Assembly: GCA_002943765.1 (NCBI GenBank)
Contig: PQWQ01000006.1
Coordinates: 1,426,001-1,490,000 of the forward strand
Length of the DNA: 64,000 nt
Source of the DNA: Psoroptes ovis
Taxonomy: Eukaryota > Arthropoda > Arachnida > Sarcoptiformes > Psoroptidae
Reading direction: 5' to 3'
Each line of letters begins with the position of its first letter. The first letter of the stretch is position 1. Position numbers and translations under genes: made by a program. Under the pieces are notes generated by a model. The model saw only the letters and a program-made list of their open reading frames with translations. It made no database searches and had not been told where the DNA came from. Positions 33,104 to 44,807 of the stretch are shown one piece after another.

Positions 33104-34222
33104 ATGGTTAATTATCCTAATGATACATACTTGAATTTATCATCTTCATCATCAGCATCAGCAGCTTCAAATACAACCTTACCATTATCAAATCGTATTC
33201 CATCAACACCAGCAGCACCAACATCTTTGAATATTATCGAAATGAAATTAGAGGAAAATATAGTAGCTAATTTCCGTGTTGCAAAAGCATTTCACGATAA
33301 TGTTGATCGTATTAATTCAATTGATTTTTCACCAACAGGTGATACATTAATCAGTTCATCCGATGATGATTCGATTGTCATCTATGATTGTGAGAAAGGT
33401 ACACATAAACGAACATTGAATAGTAAGAAATATGGTGTCGATCTCATTCATTATACACATGCACCAAATACAGCAATCCATTCTTCAAATAAAGTCGATG
33501 ATACCATACGTTACCTTTCATTGCATGATAATAAATATATACGATATTTTCATGGACATACGAAAAAAGTCGTCACATTATGCATGTCACCGGTAGATGA
33601 TACATTTTTATCTGGCTCAATGGATAAAACCATTCGTTTATGGGACTTGAGATCACCTAATTGTCAAGGTTTAATGCATCTGGTCGGTAGACCAGTTGCC
33701 AATTTTGATCCAGAAGGCCTTATATTTGCTGTTGGTTTGAACAGTGAAATTGTTAAACTGTACGATTTACGATCGTTCGATAAAGGTCCATTCAATGCAT
33801 TCAAATTGCAACAAGATAAAGAATGTGATTGGACTGGATTAAAATTTTCTCCTGATGGAAAAATCATCATGATTTATACAAATGGAAATGTCATACACAC
33901 CATTGATGCATTTATGGGCAGACCATTACAAACACTTAGAGGACATGTTAATAATAAAGGCTTGCCATTAGAAGCATCATTTACGCCTGATTCACAATTT
34001 ATATTCAGTGGTTCAACTGATGGCCGCATACATGCATGGAACGCAATTACTGGCAAAGCCATACCAAATTTAATCAACGACGTCCATCAAGGACAAGTAC
34101 AATGTGTACAATTCAATCCTAAATATATGATGCTAGCTTCGGCATGTACAACAATGGCATTTTGGATACCACAAATTCCACCGACACCATCATCGAATAT
34201 GAATGAATTTCATGATCAATAA
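33104..34222 (+). CDS. WDR82: WDR82 (Swd2), COMPASS / PNUTS-PP1 subunit
   Basis: An uninterrupted ORF giving 372 residues from 33104. Similarity to vertebrate WDR82 starts at the internal Met at 33242 (MKLEENIVANFRVAKAF), which would give 326 residues; the extra 46 residues are Ser/Ala/Asn-rich. WDR82 recruits SETD1 methyltransferase to Ser5-phosphorylated RNA polymerase II and is part of the PNUTS-PP1 termination complex. Clear landmarks are FSPTGDTLISSSDDDSIVIY, KKYGVDLIHYTHAPNT, DDTIRYLSLHDNKYIRYF, the highly conserved KTIRLWDLRSPNCQGLMHL, FDPEGLIFAVGLNSE, VKLYDLRSFDKGPF and the ending SACTTMAFWIP. Seven WD40 blades can be counted. The true start is uncertain between 33011, 33104 and 33242. 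Confidence 0.95.
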   Translation: MVNYPNDTYLNLSSSSSASAASNTTLPLSNRIPSTPAAPTSLNIIEMKLEENIVANFRVAKAFHDNVDRINSIDFSPTGDTLISSSDDDSIVIYDCEKGTHKRTLNSKKYGVDLIHYTHAPNTAIHSSNKVDDTIRYLSLHDNKYIRYFHGHTKKVVTLCMSPVDDTFLSGSMDKTIRLWDLRSPNCQGLMHLVGRPVANFDPEGLIFAVGLNSEIVKLYDLRSFDKGPFNAFKLQQDKECDWTGLKFSPDGKIIMIYTNGNVIHTIDAFMGRPLQTLRGHVNNKGLPLEASFTPDSQFIFSGSTDGRIHAWNAITGKAIPNLINDVHQGQVQCVQFNPKYMMLASACTTMAFWIPQIPPTPSSNMNEFHDQ

Positions 34223-34374
34223 AATTTTATAGTATTGAAGGTATGCCAATCACGTGTCAATGTACGTCGAATTTTAATGCATTAATTCATTTATTGATAT
34301 CATTTGTCATTTTGTAATAATTTTTCGCGAATTTCTTCAATAAAAATATTTAATAAGATGTTTTATACAGTAAA

Positions 34375-35226
34375 TCAGTCTTTTATCAATGACCAATTCG
34401 GTGATGGAGATTGAACACAGTCAAAATCATCAATACAATTCCAATTATTATTTTCACAGCTAAGATCCATGCCTGACCGTTGACAATCATCGATTAATTG
34501 TTCATATGTCCATTTATATTTACCAAAACGTAATTGGGTGGAATTTTCAATAATTATACGACTAATTATATGAAAATAAAAATCACATTCACGGCTATTA
34601 TGGATTCGAGCTTGTTGGGCAATGATTTCAAATTTACATCCCTGACAATCATCGATAAATGCAGACGTTCGAATTGGTCCAGTATAAATTTGACAATTAC
34701 GCAATGAAATAATACGTATTGAACTTGGTGCACCAAATATTTGAACTTGACAATTATCAAGCGATTCAAGAATAATATCTTTGCCATCGATTTTATCTTG
34801 GGAATTATGCATCGATAACATTTCATTTTTACGATTCCTAAATCCAGGCCAATCAAAATTGACGATTAATTTATCAGATTTCATTTGCGTTGATGTATCG
34901 ATTTCATCATTTTGACTATTGCTATCGCTGTGATTTGATTTTTTGTGGATATCGAATGAAAATTTAAACAATTTCAATGGTTTATTTGCTGTACGATAAG
35001 TTTTTAATTGTGATTCTAATTCTTTAACGATTTCATTACAACAACGTAAATCGTAAGCAATCATTGTCATTGAATATTGATGAATTAATTTTTTCATTTC
35101 ATCAATTTTCGATTGAATTTCGGCAATTTTTTTCTCATTAATCATTTTGGTATCTAATGAATTCAATTCATCATTAATCAATAATTTTTGTTGCCGTATA
35201 TGATCAATTATATCAGAGTGATTCAT
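34375..35226 (-). CDS. TBCC: Tubulin-binding cofactor C
   Basis: A single-exon 283-residue protein. TBCC is the GTPase-activating component of the tubulin-folding supercomplex that releases native alpha/beta dimers. The N-terminal 80 residues are a helical spectrin-like region. The C-terminal beta-helix TBCC domain runs from about residue 150 and shows VQIFGAPSSIRI, CQIYTGPIRTS, the GAP motif Q-A-R with Gln205 and arginine-finger Arg207 in QQARIHNS, then IENSTQLRFGKYKWTYEQL, and the closing NNWNCIDDFDC and SPNWSLI. RP2 also has this domain but lacks this N-terminus and carries a myristoylation site, absent here. The gene is convergent with WDR82 (152 bp) and divergent from NIFK (196 bp). Confidence 0.94.
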   Translation of the reverse strand: MNHSDIIDHIRQQKLLINDELNSLDTKMINEKKIAEIQSKIDEMKKLIHQYSMTMIAYDLRCCNEIVKELESQLKTYRTANKPLKLFKFSFDIHKKSNHSDSNSQNDEIDTSTQMKSDKLIVNFDWPGFRNRKNEMLSMHNSQDKIDGKDIILESLDNCQVQIFGAPSSIRIISLRNCQIYTGPIRTSAFIDDCQGCKFEIIAQQARIHNSRECDFYFHIISRIIIENSTQLRFGKYKWTYEQLIDDCQRSGMDLSCENNNWNCIDDFDCVQSPSPNWSLIKD

Positions 35227-35422
35227 TACTTGGAATTAAAAAAGAATCAAAATTGCACAATTATCAAATTTTTAAGATTAAAAAATATTAAATGAAACAA
35301 GACACTATTTCTACCTAGTGCGCGACTAATGAATTTTAAATTTTTGAAAGCGTGCTTTAATTTTTGTTTTCATTTTTTTCAAAAAATTATTTTGCAATTT
35401 ATTTTATGATATTAAATCGAAA
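35227..35422. promoter_or_regulatory. Divergent promoter region, TBCC / NIFK
   Basis: 196 bp between two divergent starts. It contains CTAGTGCGCGACTAATG at about 35316-35332, a rare CpG-rich patch in this AT-rich window, and otherwise A/T tracts. Confidence 0.45.
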
Positions 35423-36309
35423 ATGTTTAATTTGAATAAATCATTAGCGAAATTAAAATCATTTATTGAAGAAAATAATTTACAAAGAAATCAACTTACA
35501 TCAAATACAACCAAAACAAATGGAACCAAATCAAAGAAAAAAACCAAGAAAACAAATTCAGATGCTATTAATTCAGCAAATGATCAACGTCGTGGTATTA
35601 TTATGATACGTAATTTTCCACATGGTTTCTATGAACAACAAATGTATGATTATTTTTCACAATTTGGTGAAGTGACGCGATTAAAAATATTACGTAGTAG
35701 AAAGGTAAGAAACATTTTACATTTCAATAAAAATTCATTCTGCATACATAACAGACAGGTAAACCAAAAAACTGTGGTTTTATTGAGTTCCGTTTTGAAG
35801 ATGTTGCAGAGATCGCCGCAGAAACGATGAATAATTATTTAATGTTCGAGCATATCGTTAAATGTCAATTAATTCCACCAGAAAAAATAACAAAAAACAT
35901 TTTTCGCAATTGGAATCGACCCTTCATTAGCAGCATTGAAAAACATCGCCAACAACATAATAATCTAAAATCAAATCGACAAGAATTACGTATGGTACAA
36001 AGACATTTGCATAAGCTTCGTAAGATGAATCAAATATTGAATGAGAATGATATTAGTTTTAATTGCATTGTTGTGAATCGGCCTACCGATTTGAAAAATG
36101 GCTCGAAAAACCTCGAGAATGATAACGCAATACCAACTGAAATTATTCATATGAAAAGGCCAAAAACACGATTGGCAACATTGTTAAAGCGTAAACGCAT
36201 GATTAATGCAAAATTCATGAAAATGAAAGCTGGTTTTAGGGTTTCAAATATGATGAAACATTTTAAACACATTGAGAATTCAAAACATTTTGTCCTAAAT
36301 CTTGAATAA
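35423..36309 (+). CDS. NIFK: NIFK-like nucleolar RNA-binding protein
   Basis: Two exons, 35423-35704 and 35755-36309, phase 0 over a 50 bp intron, give 278 residues. NIFK binds pre-rRNA in the nucleolus and, in vertebrates, the Ki-67 FHA domain. A Lys-rich leader precedes one RRM at about residues 50-130: RGIIMIRNFPHGF, FSQFGEVTRLKILRSRKTGK and NCGFIEFRFEDVAEIAAETMNNYL. The post-RRM signature CQLIPPEKITKNIFRNWN matches the family very closely. The C-terminus is basic. The intron interrupts the RRM between RSRK and TGKPK; an alternative acceptor AG four bases downstream would break the frame, which fixes the choice. Confidence 0.93.
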
Positions 36310-36448
36310 ATTTAGACAATTAAATTTTCATTGGAATTCAATTTATATTTCATTTGCCTTGTTCAGTAATAGATGTTTTGAGAGAAATACAAAGATAATA
36401 CAATATCAAAAATGGATTGTTTGTGCAGATTTTAATTTCATTTCCAGT

Positions 36449-37170
36449 TTATTCTCTATGGACCAATACAAATAATGCAAGTATTGCAAGAACAGCATAT
36501 TTTAATTTGGGATAATCATTCATCAATATTGTAATGATGCCAACATAAGGTACAAAGCCTCTAGTTCGACCAACAATATCTTTTTTCTCTAGCCATAGCT
36601 GTCCAGGCGCATAAAGCCCACGATCATCAACGGAATTATTATCTCCTTTAGTCAATATTTTAACTGATCCATCTTCCCTAGAAAAAAAAATGATTATTTT
36701 GATTCAATTAATTTTAAAATTATTCTAACTTTTCATGTAAGGTGATAACTCTGTGCACAATCGGTATGTCACGTCCTTTAATTTTAAATACAACAATGTC
36801 ACCAACACGTATTGGATCTTCGCGATAATTTGTTAAAAACAATAAATCACCTCGATGAAATGCCGGTTCCATCGAACCACTGTACAAATTTAATAAATTA
36901 TTCCAACAAACAAATATAAATTATGATCATCATACCTTAGAACAACAACAATTGGTGATTCGCTACCGGTTGCAACCATTAAACCTTTCCAAATCATCAT
37001 TGCTGATGATATGATCATACCGAAATTTAAAAATTGATAAAGAACCTTTGACATATTGATTTTTAGTGAGAGACAAAATTAATCAACCGAAAACGAATGT
37101 AACTAAAACAAACCTGTCGTTTACTCATACGGGTCAATTCTCCAAGACCCAATATATCCATGACTGACAT
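36449..37170 (-). CDS. SEC11, catalytic subunit of signal peptidase complex
   Basis: Four exons, 37114-37170, 36936-37045, 36730-36879 and 36449-36677, give 181 residues, close to the 179 of human SEC11A. The enzyme cleaves signal peptides in the ER membrane. The membrane anchor VLYQFLNFGMIISSAMMIWKGLMV leads into GSESPIVVVLSGSMEPAF, with catalytic Ser58 before Met59. IPIVHRV carries catalytic His98, and LTKGDNNSVDDRGLY carries the conserved acidic residues. The C-terminus GFVPYVGIITILMNDYPK is nearly invariant in animals. The donor of exon 3 (GTTAGA) is weak but is the only one that keeps frame. Whether it corresponds to SEC11A or SEC11C cannot be decided. It is convergent with NIFK, 139 bp away. 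Confidence 0.95.
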
Positions 37171-37691
37171 GATTGATTATAGTGAATTTTTTTAAATCTA
37201 CAATCTTAAGTAACAAACAAAATGAATAAGAAAATTCGTTTCAGTTTTTTTTATTACAGTGACGCGTCAAACACATATATAAGCATAACAAAAAAAATCA
37301 AAACACGCTTTGTGTTATGAATGTATGGAGCTATACAAAGAATACAGGACGAAATTTTAAAAACGAAAAATTCCCGGTAGAAAATTCTGATTAATAAACG
37401 TCTGCAACAATGTACATTGCTTATTTAGTTTAGATTTAATTGCAAAACATATCGATACGTTAACGGCCAATGAAAAGAAAAATTTTATTGAATTTAATTT
37501 CCAAATGATTTGAAGTGAATATGTATAATTAAATTATTAAGACTCAATTGTTTATATTTGTAATTATTGAAATCAATAGTAATGCTTATCATTATTATTA
37601 TTATTATGGCATCGGTAATTTATGGCACTTTGATCACCACAAACAAAATAATTTATTGATCCAATCTATAAGTCATCAGATACTATTTGTC
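37171..37691. other. Intergenic region between SEC11 5' end and RSU1 3' end
   Basis: 521 bp, AT-rich. It should carry the SEC11 promoter and the RSU1 3' UTR. A TTA/TTG trinucleotide stretch lies near 37590-37606. No gene seen. Confidence 0.55.
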
Positions 37692-38943
37692 TTATTTGCC
37701 TTTTAAACGTAAAAGTTTACGTTGATAACGTTCTTCATTACGTGGTTGTGGCTGTCCAGGATCAATTAAATAACGTGAATAGCGTCTGATTTGATAAGAG
37801 AAATTCATTAAAAAAAATTTGTCACACTCTATCATCTTTACGTACGATCGATATATATCGCTGCGTAAATAATCCAATACATGTGAAATGCCTAACCTTA
37901 ATTGATCATTTAGATCTGGTTCAAATGGATTGCCTTCCATCCTTATTACTGAACGAGGTGAATTAAAATCCATATTGGCCAGTTCTGGTGGTAACATCCT
38001 GAGAAATTTCGAAGAATCCATCATGAATGAATCAATGAATTTGAACGACTTACTTGATACGATTATATTGTATGAACAATTCACGTAGACGTTGTAATAA
38101 TGTTAATTCATCAGGTAATGAAATCAGATGATTATCACGTACGCTTAGCTGCGAATTTAAAGATATGATTAGAATTTAATTTGATATGAATTCATATTGA
38201 GAAATTACAATTTGTAAATTTTTCAAGTTTCCAATTTCAGGTGGTAAAATTTCTAAATCATTATCGGACAAATATAATGCACGCAAATTTTCTATGGAAA
38301 TAGAATCGAATCATTTCATAAATTATTCATAAATCGTCATTAAATTTTAAATCAAAAAATATGAAACAAACCTAATGTAAAAAATTCTGGTGCAAATGCA
38401 TTTTCATTGAAAAAATTATATGATAAATCCAATAATTCTAATTGCTGTAAACGGCCAATATTTGATGGTAATTTTTGTAAATTATTCATACCTAAATTTA
38501 ATGATTTTAATTTTGCCAAATTACATAATTCTTCTGGTATTTCAGATATGAAATTATTGAATAGATTAAAATTTTCTAAATTGTACAATTTATCGATATC
38601 AGGTGTCAATACTGTTGAGAGAATATGTTTGAAAATGAAAAAAAAAATTTAATCTCAAATCTCAATTGATTCACTGTAATTACCTCTAATTTTATTGTGA
38701 CTTAAGGTTATCGATTTGAGATTTACCAAATTTACTTTGAAAAAATGAAATATATGATTGAATCTCAAGATTATTCATTCAAGAAAAATTATATCAAGAC
38801 ATACAAACATATGGCATTTTATCGAAGGAGATAACACCTTTATCAGGCATATGTAATTCCTCATATTGATCATCAATACGTTTGATGAGTATCTTATCAT
38901 TTTTATTATGACATGGATGTAAACACGATTTACCCAATGTCAT
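37692..38943 (-). CDS. RSU1: RSU1-like leucine-rich repeat protein
   Basis: Six exons, 38805-38943, 38684-38734, 38372-38611, 38209-38291, 38054-38148 and 37692-37998, with all phases closing, give 304 residues. RSU1 binds PINCH in the ILK-PINCH-parvin integrin complex and was found as a suppressor of Ras transformation. About seven LRRs are visible, with close family matches: NLKSITLSHNKI, LKSLNLGMNNLQKLP, LELLDLSYNFFNENA, NLRALYLSDNDLEILPPEIG, LSVRDNHLISLPDEL and MLPPELANMDF. The C-terminal cap DQLRLGISHVLDYLRSDIYRSY matches the RSU1 cap. The C-terminal extension is longer and differs. The exon 1 donor is GTATGT at 38804; the neighbouring GTTTGT would create a stop, so it is excluded. Confidence 0.92.
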
Positions 38944-40002
38944 TTTTGAATAAAAATAATAAAGTTAAATTCAAGTATTCAAAAAACAAATTTAACTCAG
39001 CTGATCAGATAACAGAAAACAGGTGAATATAATAAATTTATCAAATTTTTTATTTATTTATTCACTAGGTGAAGTAGGTGTGTTCAACAAGTGAATAATT
39101 GAAAATATAATAAAATTTTGAAGTGTGAGTAATGCGTAATTTATTTTCACTTATGTATAAATTTTACACGCACCGATTGCAATGATGCGTGATATTTGTT
39201 GTTCATTGTGATAAATGTATACAAATGTCAGTGAATAAGTATATATTGAATATTGTAATAACATCATTCAACAAATGATAAATGATTTCGGTTATTCGGT
39301 TAGACGATGTTGATGCGTTGGTGGTGGCGGTAAATACCGCCGTATAATTTCTTCAATATACTCAATTCATAGATATTCCTAATTTGGCAACTTGAATTTA
39401 TTGGGCGTTCTAAATGTTCATTTTGAATGTTTGAAAAAATCCGCTTTTAAATTCATTTTACAAGAAATTTTAAAAAAAGTAAGACAAAATTTTGTTCTTT
39501 AATCGTTGAATGCAGAATATTTGGAGCATGTGTTCATCGAATCGAAAAGGCGCATTAATACGACAACGGGAATTCAAATTTTCCATATCACCCTATAGAT
39601 ATACGTCTGTCGAGTGGCTAAATAATCATAGCGTTTAATTTACAATGTTCAAATGAATCGATTTCTAAAGGGCCGGATGAGTTGGCGGCAATCTTGAAGA
39701 AAAACTCTAGTCAAGTAGTTTTAATTTTATTTTTTCTGAGTCTGAAAGAATACTTATATTTATAAACGTTAAATGTTGATCAAATAGTAAATTAATGTTA
39801 TCATTAGTATAATTTTCATTGACAAACACTAATACAAAAATTTGAGATTTTTCTTTATAAAAAATGGAAATGAAATGAAAATTGTTTGATATATGTAATT
39901 TTTGAAAATCGAATGTATCTGTATCTGAAGATTTAGACTCCTAGTTCAAACTTCAATCAAACTTTCAATAGTTTGATTGAAATTTTTCAAAAAAATAAGA
40001 AT
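38944..40002. other. Intergenic region between RSU1 5' end and trihelix gene 3' end
   Basis: About 1.06 kb with no gene. A short perfect inverted repeat, GGCGGTA-AA-TACCGCC, lies at 39326-39341, about 385 bp upstream of the RSU1 start, and a GGCGGCAATCTTG word near 39683. Both are GC-rich islands that could be promoter elements. Confidence 0.45.
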
Positions 40003-41482
40003 TCATTGATCAGATTGATTCGTATTTGCGATCGCTGTCGATGATGCTGCTGTTGATGTGGATGATGATGGAATTTGCTGCTGTTGTGTTGACAATGATG
40101 ATGATGATGATGATGATTGGTCATTCTTTTCATTGTTATTATTAAGATTACATTTAAGATCTTTCATTACACTGAATATTCGTTCTTGAAGCTTTGTTAA
40201 TACATCTAAAAATATTTTTTCACGTCGTTCTTCACGTTCTTTTTCCTCTTTACGTCTAGCGACTTCTTGTGCTAAACGTTCACGTTCTAAACTGACCCAT
40301 TCTCGCATTACTTCTGTTTCTTTGGATAAATGCTGAAACATACGATCAATGAGTAAAGCAGATGCTGTAGAATCTAATGATGAAAAATGATTATTCAAAG
40401 AATTATGATTATTTAATGTATGTCCATTCGATGGATGATCAATACTATCGGGGCGAAAACGTTTGGTTTGTGGTAAAAATTCTATTTGAAGAAAAAGAAA
40501 ACAAAAGCATTAGATTTATACAAATTATTATGCAAACAATCGTGGCCATAGCTCCCTACATACCATCATAATTAAAATTCGTATCATCATCATCGTCGTC
40601 ATCAATATCATCGATGATATCATTGGCATTGTTGCCATTATTAACACCCATTGTAAATGTATTCGGTGATAATGGGAATACTAACATTTCATTATTATTA
40701 CGTTCATCGATGTCATCACCACTGCCGCCGCTATGATTTTGTTCGTCACCAGCACCACCAATACCGCCTCCATTCGTATCTATTTGATCTGAATTATTAT
40801 TATCATTATTGAAATCTAAAGAATCGAAATTAGAATCGTTTGTTATGCTGCCTGCGTTATTGCTGTTACTGGTGTTATGATTATCCATCATATGATAATT
40901 CATCGACATTATTACATTTTCCAGGGTATTTGAATCTTTTGCTTGATAAATACGATGTAATGCATCAAAAAATATACATTTTTTTCGGCGTTCAGGCGTT
41001 GGATTTTTCATTATTCGCCTGTACTCGGCTATCATATTGAACACACGTGTTCGCACTTGGTCTTTTCGAATGTTAAATAAAAACAAATTAGTCATTAATT
41101 GAATCAAATTCTAACAGATTCGCTTACCAGCTGTTCGATCATAACCATGTTCACGTATACGTTCGGCAATTTTCTCCCATACATGACGGGTGCGTTTGGA
41201 ATTCGTTAATTGTCTCTGCACCATATCTTGACTCCAAAGCGCTAACAATAATTTTGTTTCACCGAAACCCCAAGATGCACCCCGTTCAATAACTGGCTTT
41301 GAATTATTAGAGGATGTATTATTATCTCTTGAATTATTTGAATTGATGACCACATTATGGCTGCCACCATTTTGATGATCATTATTAGTATTATTGTCAA
41401 TGTCTGAGTATTGTTGTTGAGAGTTGTCATTAGAATTATTATTTGTGTTTGAAGTCGCTGGATTTGTTGGGGTTTGACGCAT
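40003..41482 (-). CDS. Trihelix/SANT-like putative transcription factor
   Basis: Three exons, 41128-41482, 40564-41061 and 40003-40481, phase 1 joins, give 443 residues. The N-terminus is Asn/Ser-rich. A Myb/SANT-like (trihelix, MADF-related) DNA-binding domain occupies about residues 80-165, with the three aromatic positions in SWGFGETKLLLALW, HVWEKIAERIREHGY and the third-helix region VRTRVFNMIAEYRRIM. A long acidic Asn/Asp/Gly linker follows. The C-terminal part has a strong coiled coil of heptads (EREREELAQE-type, about residues 330-400) that should mediate dimerisation, then Ser/Gln tracts. This arrangement, N-terminal trihelix and C-terminal coil, is common in invertebrate regulators of this class. 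I cannot name an orthologue. Confidence 0.82.
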
Positions 41483-43151
41483 TTTTCTTATGAATCATGA
41501 ATGATTGTTATATCACGAAATAATATTATTTTTGGTCGTTAGTATATCAAATTTTAAATTGATGATGATTATGATGAATATAATTCGTCACAGTGGAGAT
41601 GTGAAAATTGTAGCAATTAATGGGAATTTCAAAACCGAAATTCCTTTATTTATCCATCAATTTTTTTGGAATAAATATGGAGTCAACCAATGATGAAATC
41701 AATATATTATTTTGATTAAGTTTCAAATTCTTCGTGAATTGCGAATTTTTTCAATCGATCAAGTTCAAAACAATTGATTAAAACAAATTTTCTGTTAATT
41801 CCAATAAATTTCTTGATATCATTAAATGGTGATATTGAATATTTATCAATTTAACGAAAAAACAAAAAATTATTTTCGCATTTTAATTAATTTAAACAAT
41901 CAATAAAACAATGGAGAACTATATCGAAAATTTTTCACATGTATGTATTATTATTATTATTATTATTCAGTATCGTACATTCATATATATATCTATACAA
42001 TATATTAATCATATAATAAATGAATGTTTATATTTCACAAAATATATCAATGTTTCAAAATCAATAATTGTAATTCTATTTGATTATTTTTCAATTATGA
42101 TAATAATACAAATATATCAATATGTTCATATATAGATAATTATATGAATAAATATAATTCATGTGAATAATTCGAAATTCAATTCAAAATCAAATCAATT
42201 CGTTTGACTCATTGAAGCGCATTGTTCGTTAACGAAAATCAACCACATTCTACTACCACCACCATCATCATCATCATTATAAGTACTGTCTATAATCATG
42301 ATCGAAATATACTAGCCGACAATAGTAACAACAACAACATATTTATATGTGAATAGAATAAAAAAAATGATGAAATTAAAACCAAAAAACATGAATCATG
42401 TTGTGAAAAGAAATCCTATTGAGTTGTAATAGAAAATTGTGTAGAAATAGTATCTTTTTAACTTGGGAATGATTATACCCTTTTCTTCATTGGCGAATTG
42501 TTTTGATCACAAGCTATTAATGGCATTGTATGAGGGTATTTTATTGAATTTAGCAATTCAAGGATCGACCATAAATATTTGGCCTTTTGATAATTAAATG
42601 CCATTAATCACGTGTAGAAATTTGCGGTTTCACGCATGCGTGAGATTAGAAAAACGTGTCTAAAAAACCGCGTTTTTTGGAAAATTTGACAGCAATTATT
42701 CAAATTTTTTATTATGAAAACATTTTTTCATTTGTTTAATATGAAAATTTTATATAATTGAATATTAAAATAAAAAATTATTATTTACAAAATCTCAATT
42801 TGATAATTTATAATAGAAAAAAATAGAGATTAATTCTTCTGGAAATTTAAATTCAAAAAAAGGAAAAATTTCAGAAATATTTGACAAATGATTCATGATA
42901 GCTTTGAAATTTTCTTAAAAATGAAATAAAGTGAGAAAAAAAGTTATTTGCCAAACATGACAGATTTTTACTATTTCAAAATCAGTCATCATGGCGTAAA
43001 AATGAAGACACATATGATAATTAAAGACATGAAAATCAGATCAGAATCAAAACGAGTCGAATTAAAATATAAATGATGGATTCTGGTGATGAAATTGATA
43101 AATTAATCGTTCAATAATGTTTAATACAATTATTTATCGAAAAAACAATTC
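41483..43151. other. Intergenic region upstream of trihelix gene
   Basis: About 1.67 kb without a supportable gene; the ORF at 41911-42135 is low-complexity Ile/Tyr. A perfect 14-base palindrome TCACGCATGCGTGA lies at 42630-42643. Shortly after it comes the GC-richer word AAAACCGCGTTTTTT at about 42664-42678. Confidence 0.5.
42630..42643. promoter_or_regulatory. 14-bp perfect palindrome with GCATGC core
   Basis: TCACGCATGCGTGA is fully self-complementary and shares the ACGCATGCGT core with the palindrome at 15967-15980. It lies about 1.15 kb upstream of the trihelix gene start and 0.5 kb beyond the GABPB stop. It is a candidate site for a dimeric factor; an NRF1-like protein is one possibility. 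Confidence 0.35.
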
Positions 43152-44807
43152 TTAATCCAATTGTTCATCATCTTCAAGTTCAATAGTTGGTGGTGAATTT
43201 GATGACGGTGGTATCGATGAAACTAATTGTTGATCATTTGTATCGATGGTATTATTATCATTCATCGCATCTTCATGTGTGTCGTTTGAAGTGACATTCG
43301 TCGTCTTTGTTGTAGTACTGTGATGGACTGTTTTCATTTTTTTTAATCGTTCAATTTCTAAATCTTTTGATATAATTAAATTTCTCATTTCATCACAATC
43401 ATTTCGCAATTTTTGATTCTCTTCTTTCAATCTTGCAATCTCACTATCTTTTTCTTGAATAAGCGAAGAATTCATTGCGGCAGCGGTTGCTTGATTGGGA
43501 TTAATAACTAAACGTTTGATTATTTGAGGTTGTCCACCTCCACTGCCGCCACTAACGCCCCTGCCATTTTTATTTGATGCGTTGAAAAATTGTAATTTTT
43601 CCAAAGTTTTAACATCTTTGATTTCAGTAAATACTGGTTTTTTCATATTGGATCCAACAGTTGTCATAACTTTAATCGATCCAGATGATGAACCATCATT
43701 GATTTTATTACCACCACCTATGGTTCCACTTCCGCCACTACTTGAAGACAATAATACTAAATTTGAATTTGATGGATTGAATGTATAAATCTTCTGTGAA
43801 TTATTGCTACCAAAATTTGAAGATATTGAATTATTGTTCACGATCAATTTACCAGAACCAGCGATTGTTTGACCATTTTGCAATTGATTACTGTCAATAC
43901 TTGTTCTTTTTGTTATTATTATTTTATTAGATGTATTAGAAGATGTTGAAATCGGATTAAAACCATCAGATGATGCTGACGATGATATATGCCTAATTTC
44001 TTCGTCTAATTCTTGTTTTATAGATTGTTGCTGCTGTGGTGATGATAATTTATTCATATTTCGAACTGAATTTAAAATCTTAGACCGATTTTTCGATTGA
44101 TTTTTCATCAATTTTATCTGTATGGCACTGTCGATTGGATTAACTTTTGGCCTTACTTTCCCTAAGAAACTCTATAGAATATTAAAAACATATTAGACAA
44201 TCAGATGCCAACAAAGAGTAATTTCTTTACTTACCTTTAATAAAGGCACAAAATCATCATGTCCGCAGCTATATGCGACATCGATAGGAGTTTTATCGAA
44301 TTTATTTACAATTCTTACATCGGCACCATTATTTAGTAATAATTCAACAATGTCGCGATGACCGCGCTGCACTGCCCAATGTAATGGTGTCATACGCAAC
44401 ATGTCTTTAGCATCGACATCACAACCAAAATTGACCAAAACAGTAGCTGTTTCTAGGGAACCTTCTTGAGCAGCAATATGCAATGCTGTGCGATCAATTT
44501 TTGTACGTGCATCTTTTGCAATACCAGAACGCAGTAATGTTTCAACTGTTTCAACATTACCATATTGTGCTGCATAATGTAATGGTGAAGCACCTAACCA
44601 ATCGGTAGTGAATGGTGCCCCAGAATTTATCAATTCCAATACAACATCAGTATCACCATAACGTGCAGATTCAAGTAATTTTTTACCCAATTCACTGAAA
44701 TTTATCGTCGTATGTGGTGGATGTGTACGCAATTGTATGGCGTTAGATGCATGAAATGTTTCAGTAATTTCTAATTTTAAATGATTATTATGATGATCCA
44801 TAGTCAT
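43152..44807 (-). CDS. GABPB: GA-binding protein beta subunit
   Basis: Two exons, 44235-44807 and 43152-44171, phase 0 across a 63 bp intron, give 530 residues from the ATG at 44807; the frame stays open to an ATG at 44900. GABP-beta pairs with the ETS protein GABP-alpha to activate nuclear-encoded mitochondrial and ribosomal genes. Four ankyrin repeats cover about residues 30-165, with LGKKLLESARYGDTDVVLEL, GASPLHYAAQYGN, DRTALHIAAQEG, RMTPLHWAVQRGH and FDKTPIDVAYSCGH, all typical. A long Ser/Asn/Gly linker carries a basic patch. Near the C-terminus a leucine zipper (EIARLKEENQKLRNDCDEM) corresponds to the dimerisation coil. Fly has one such gene; the vertebrate paralogues GABPB1 and GABPB2 are not separable here. 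Confidence 0.9.
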
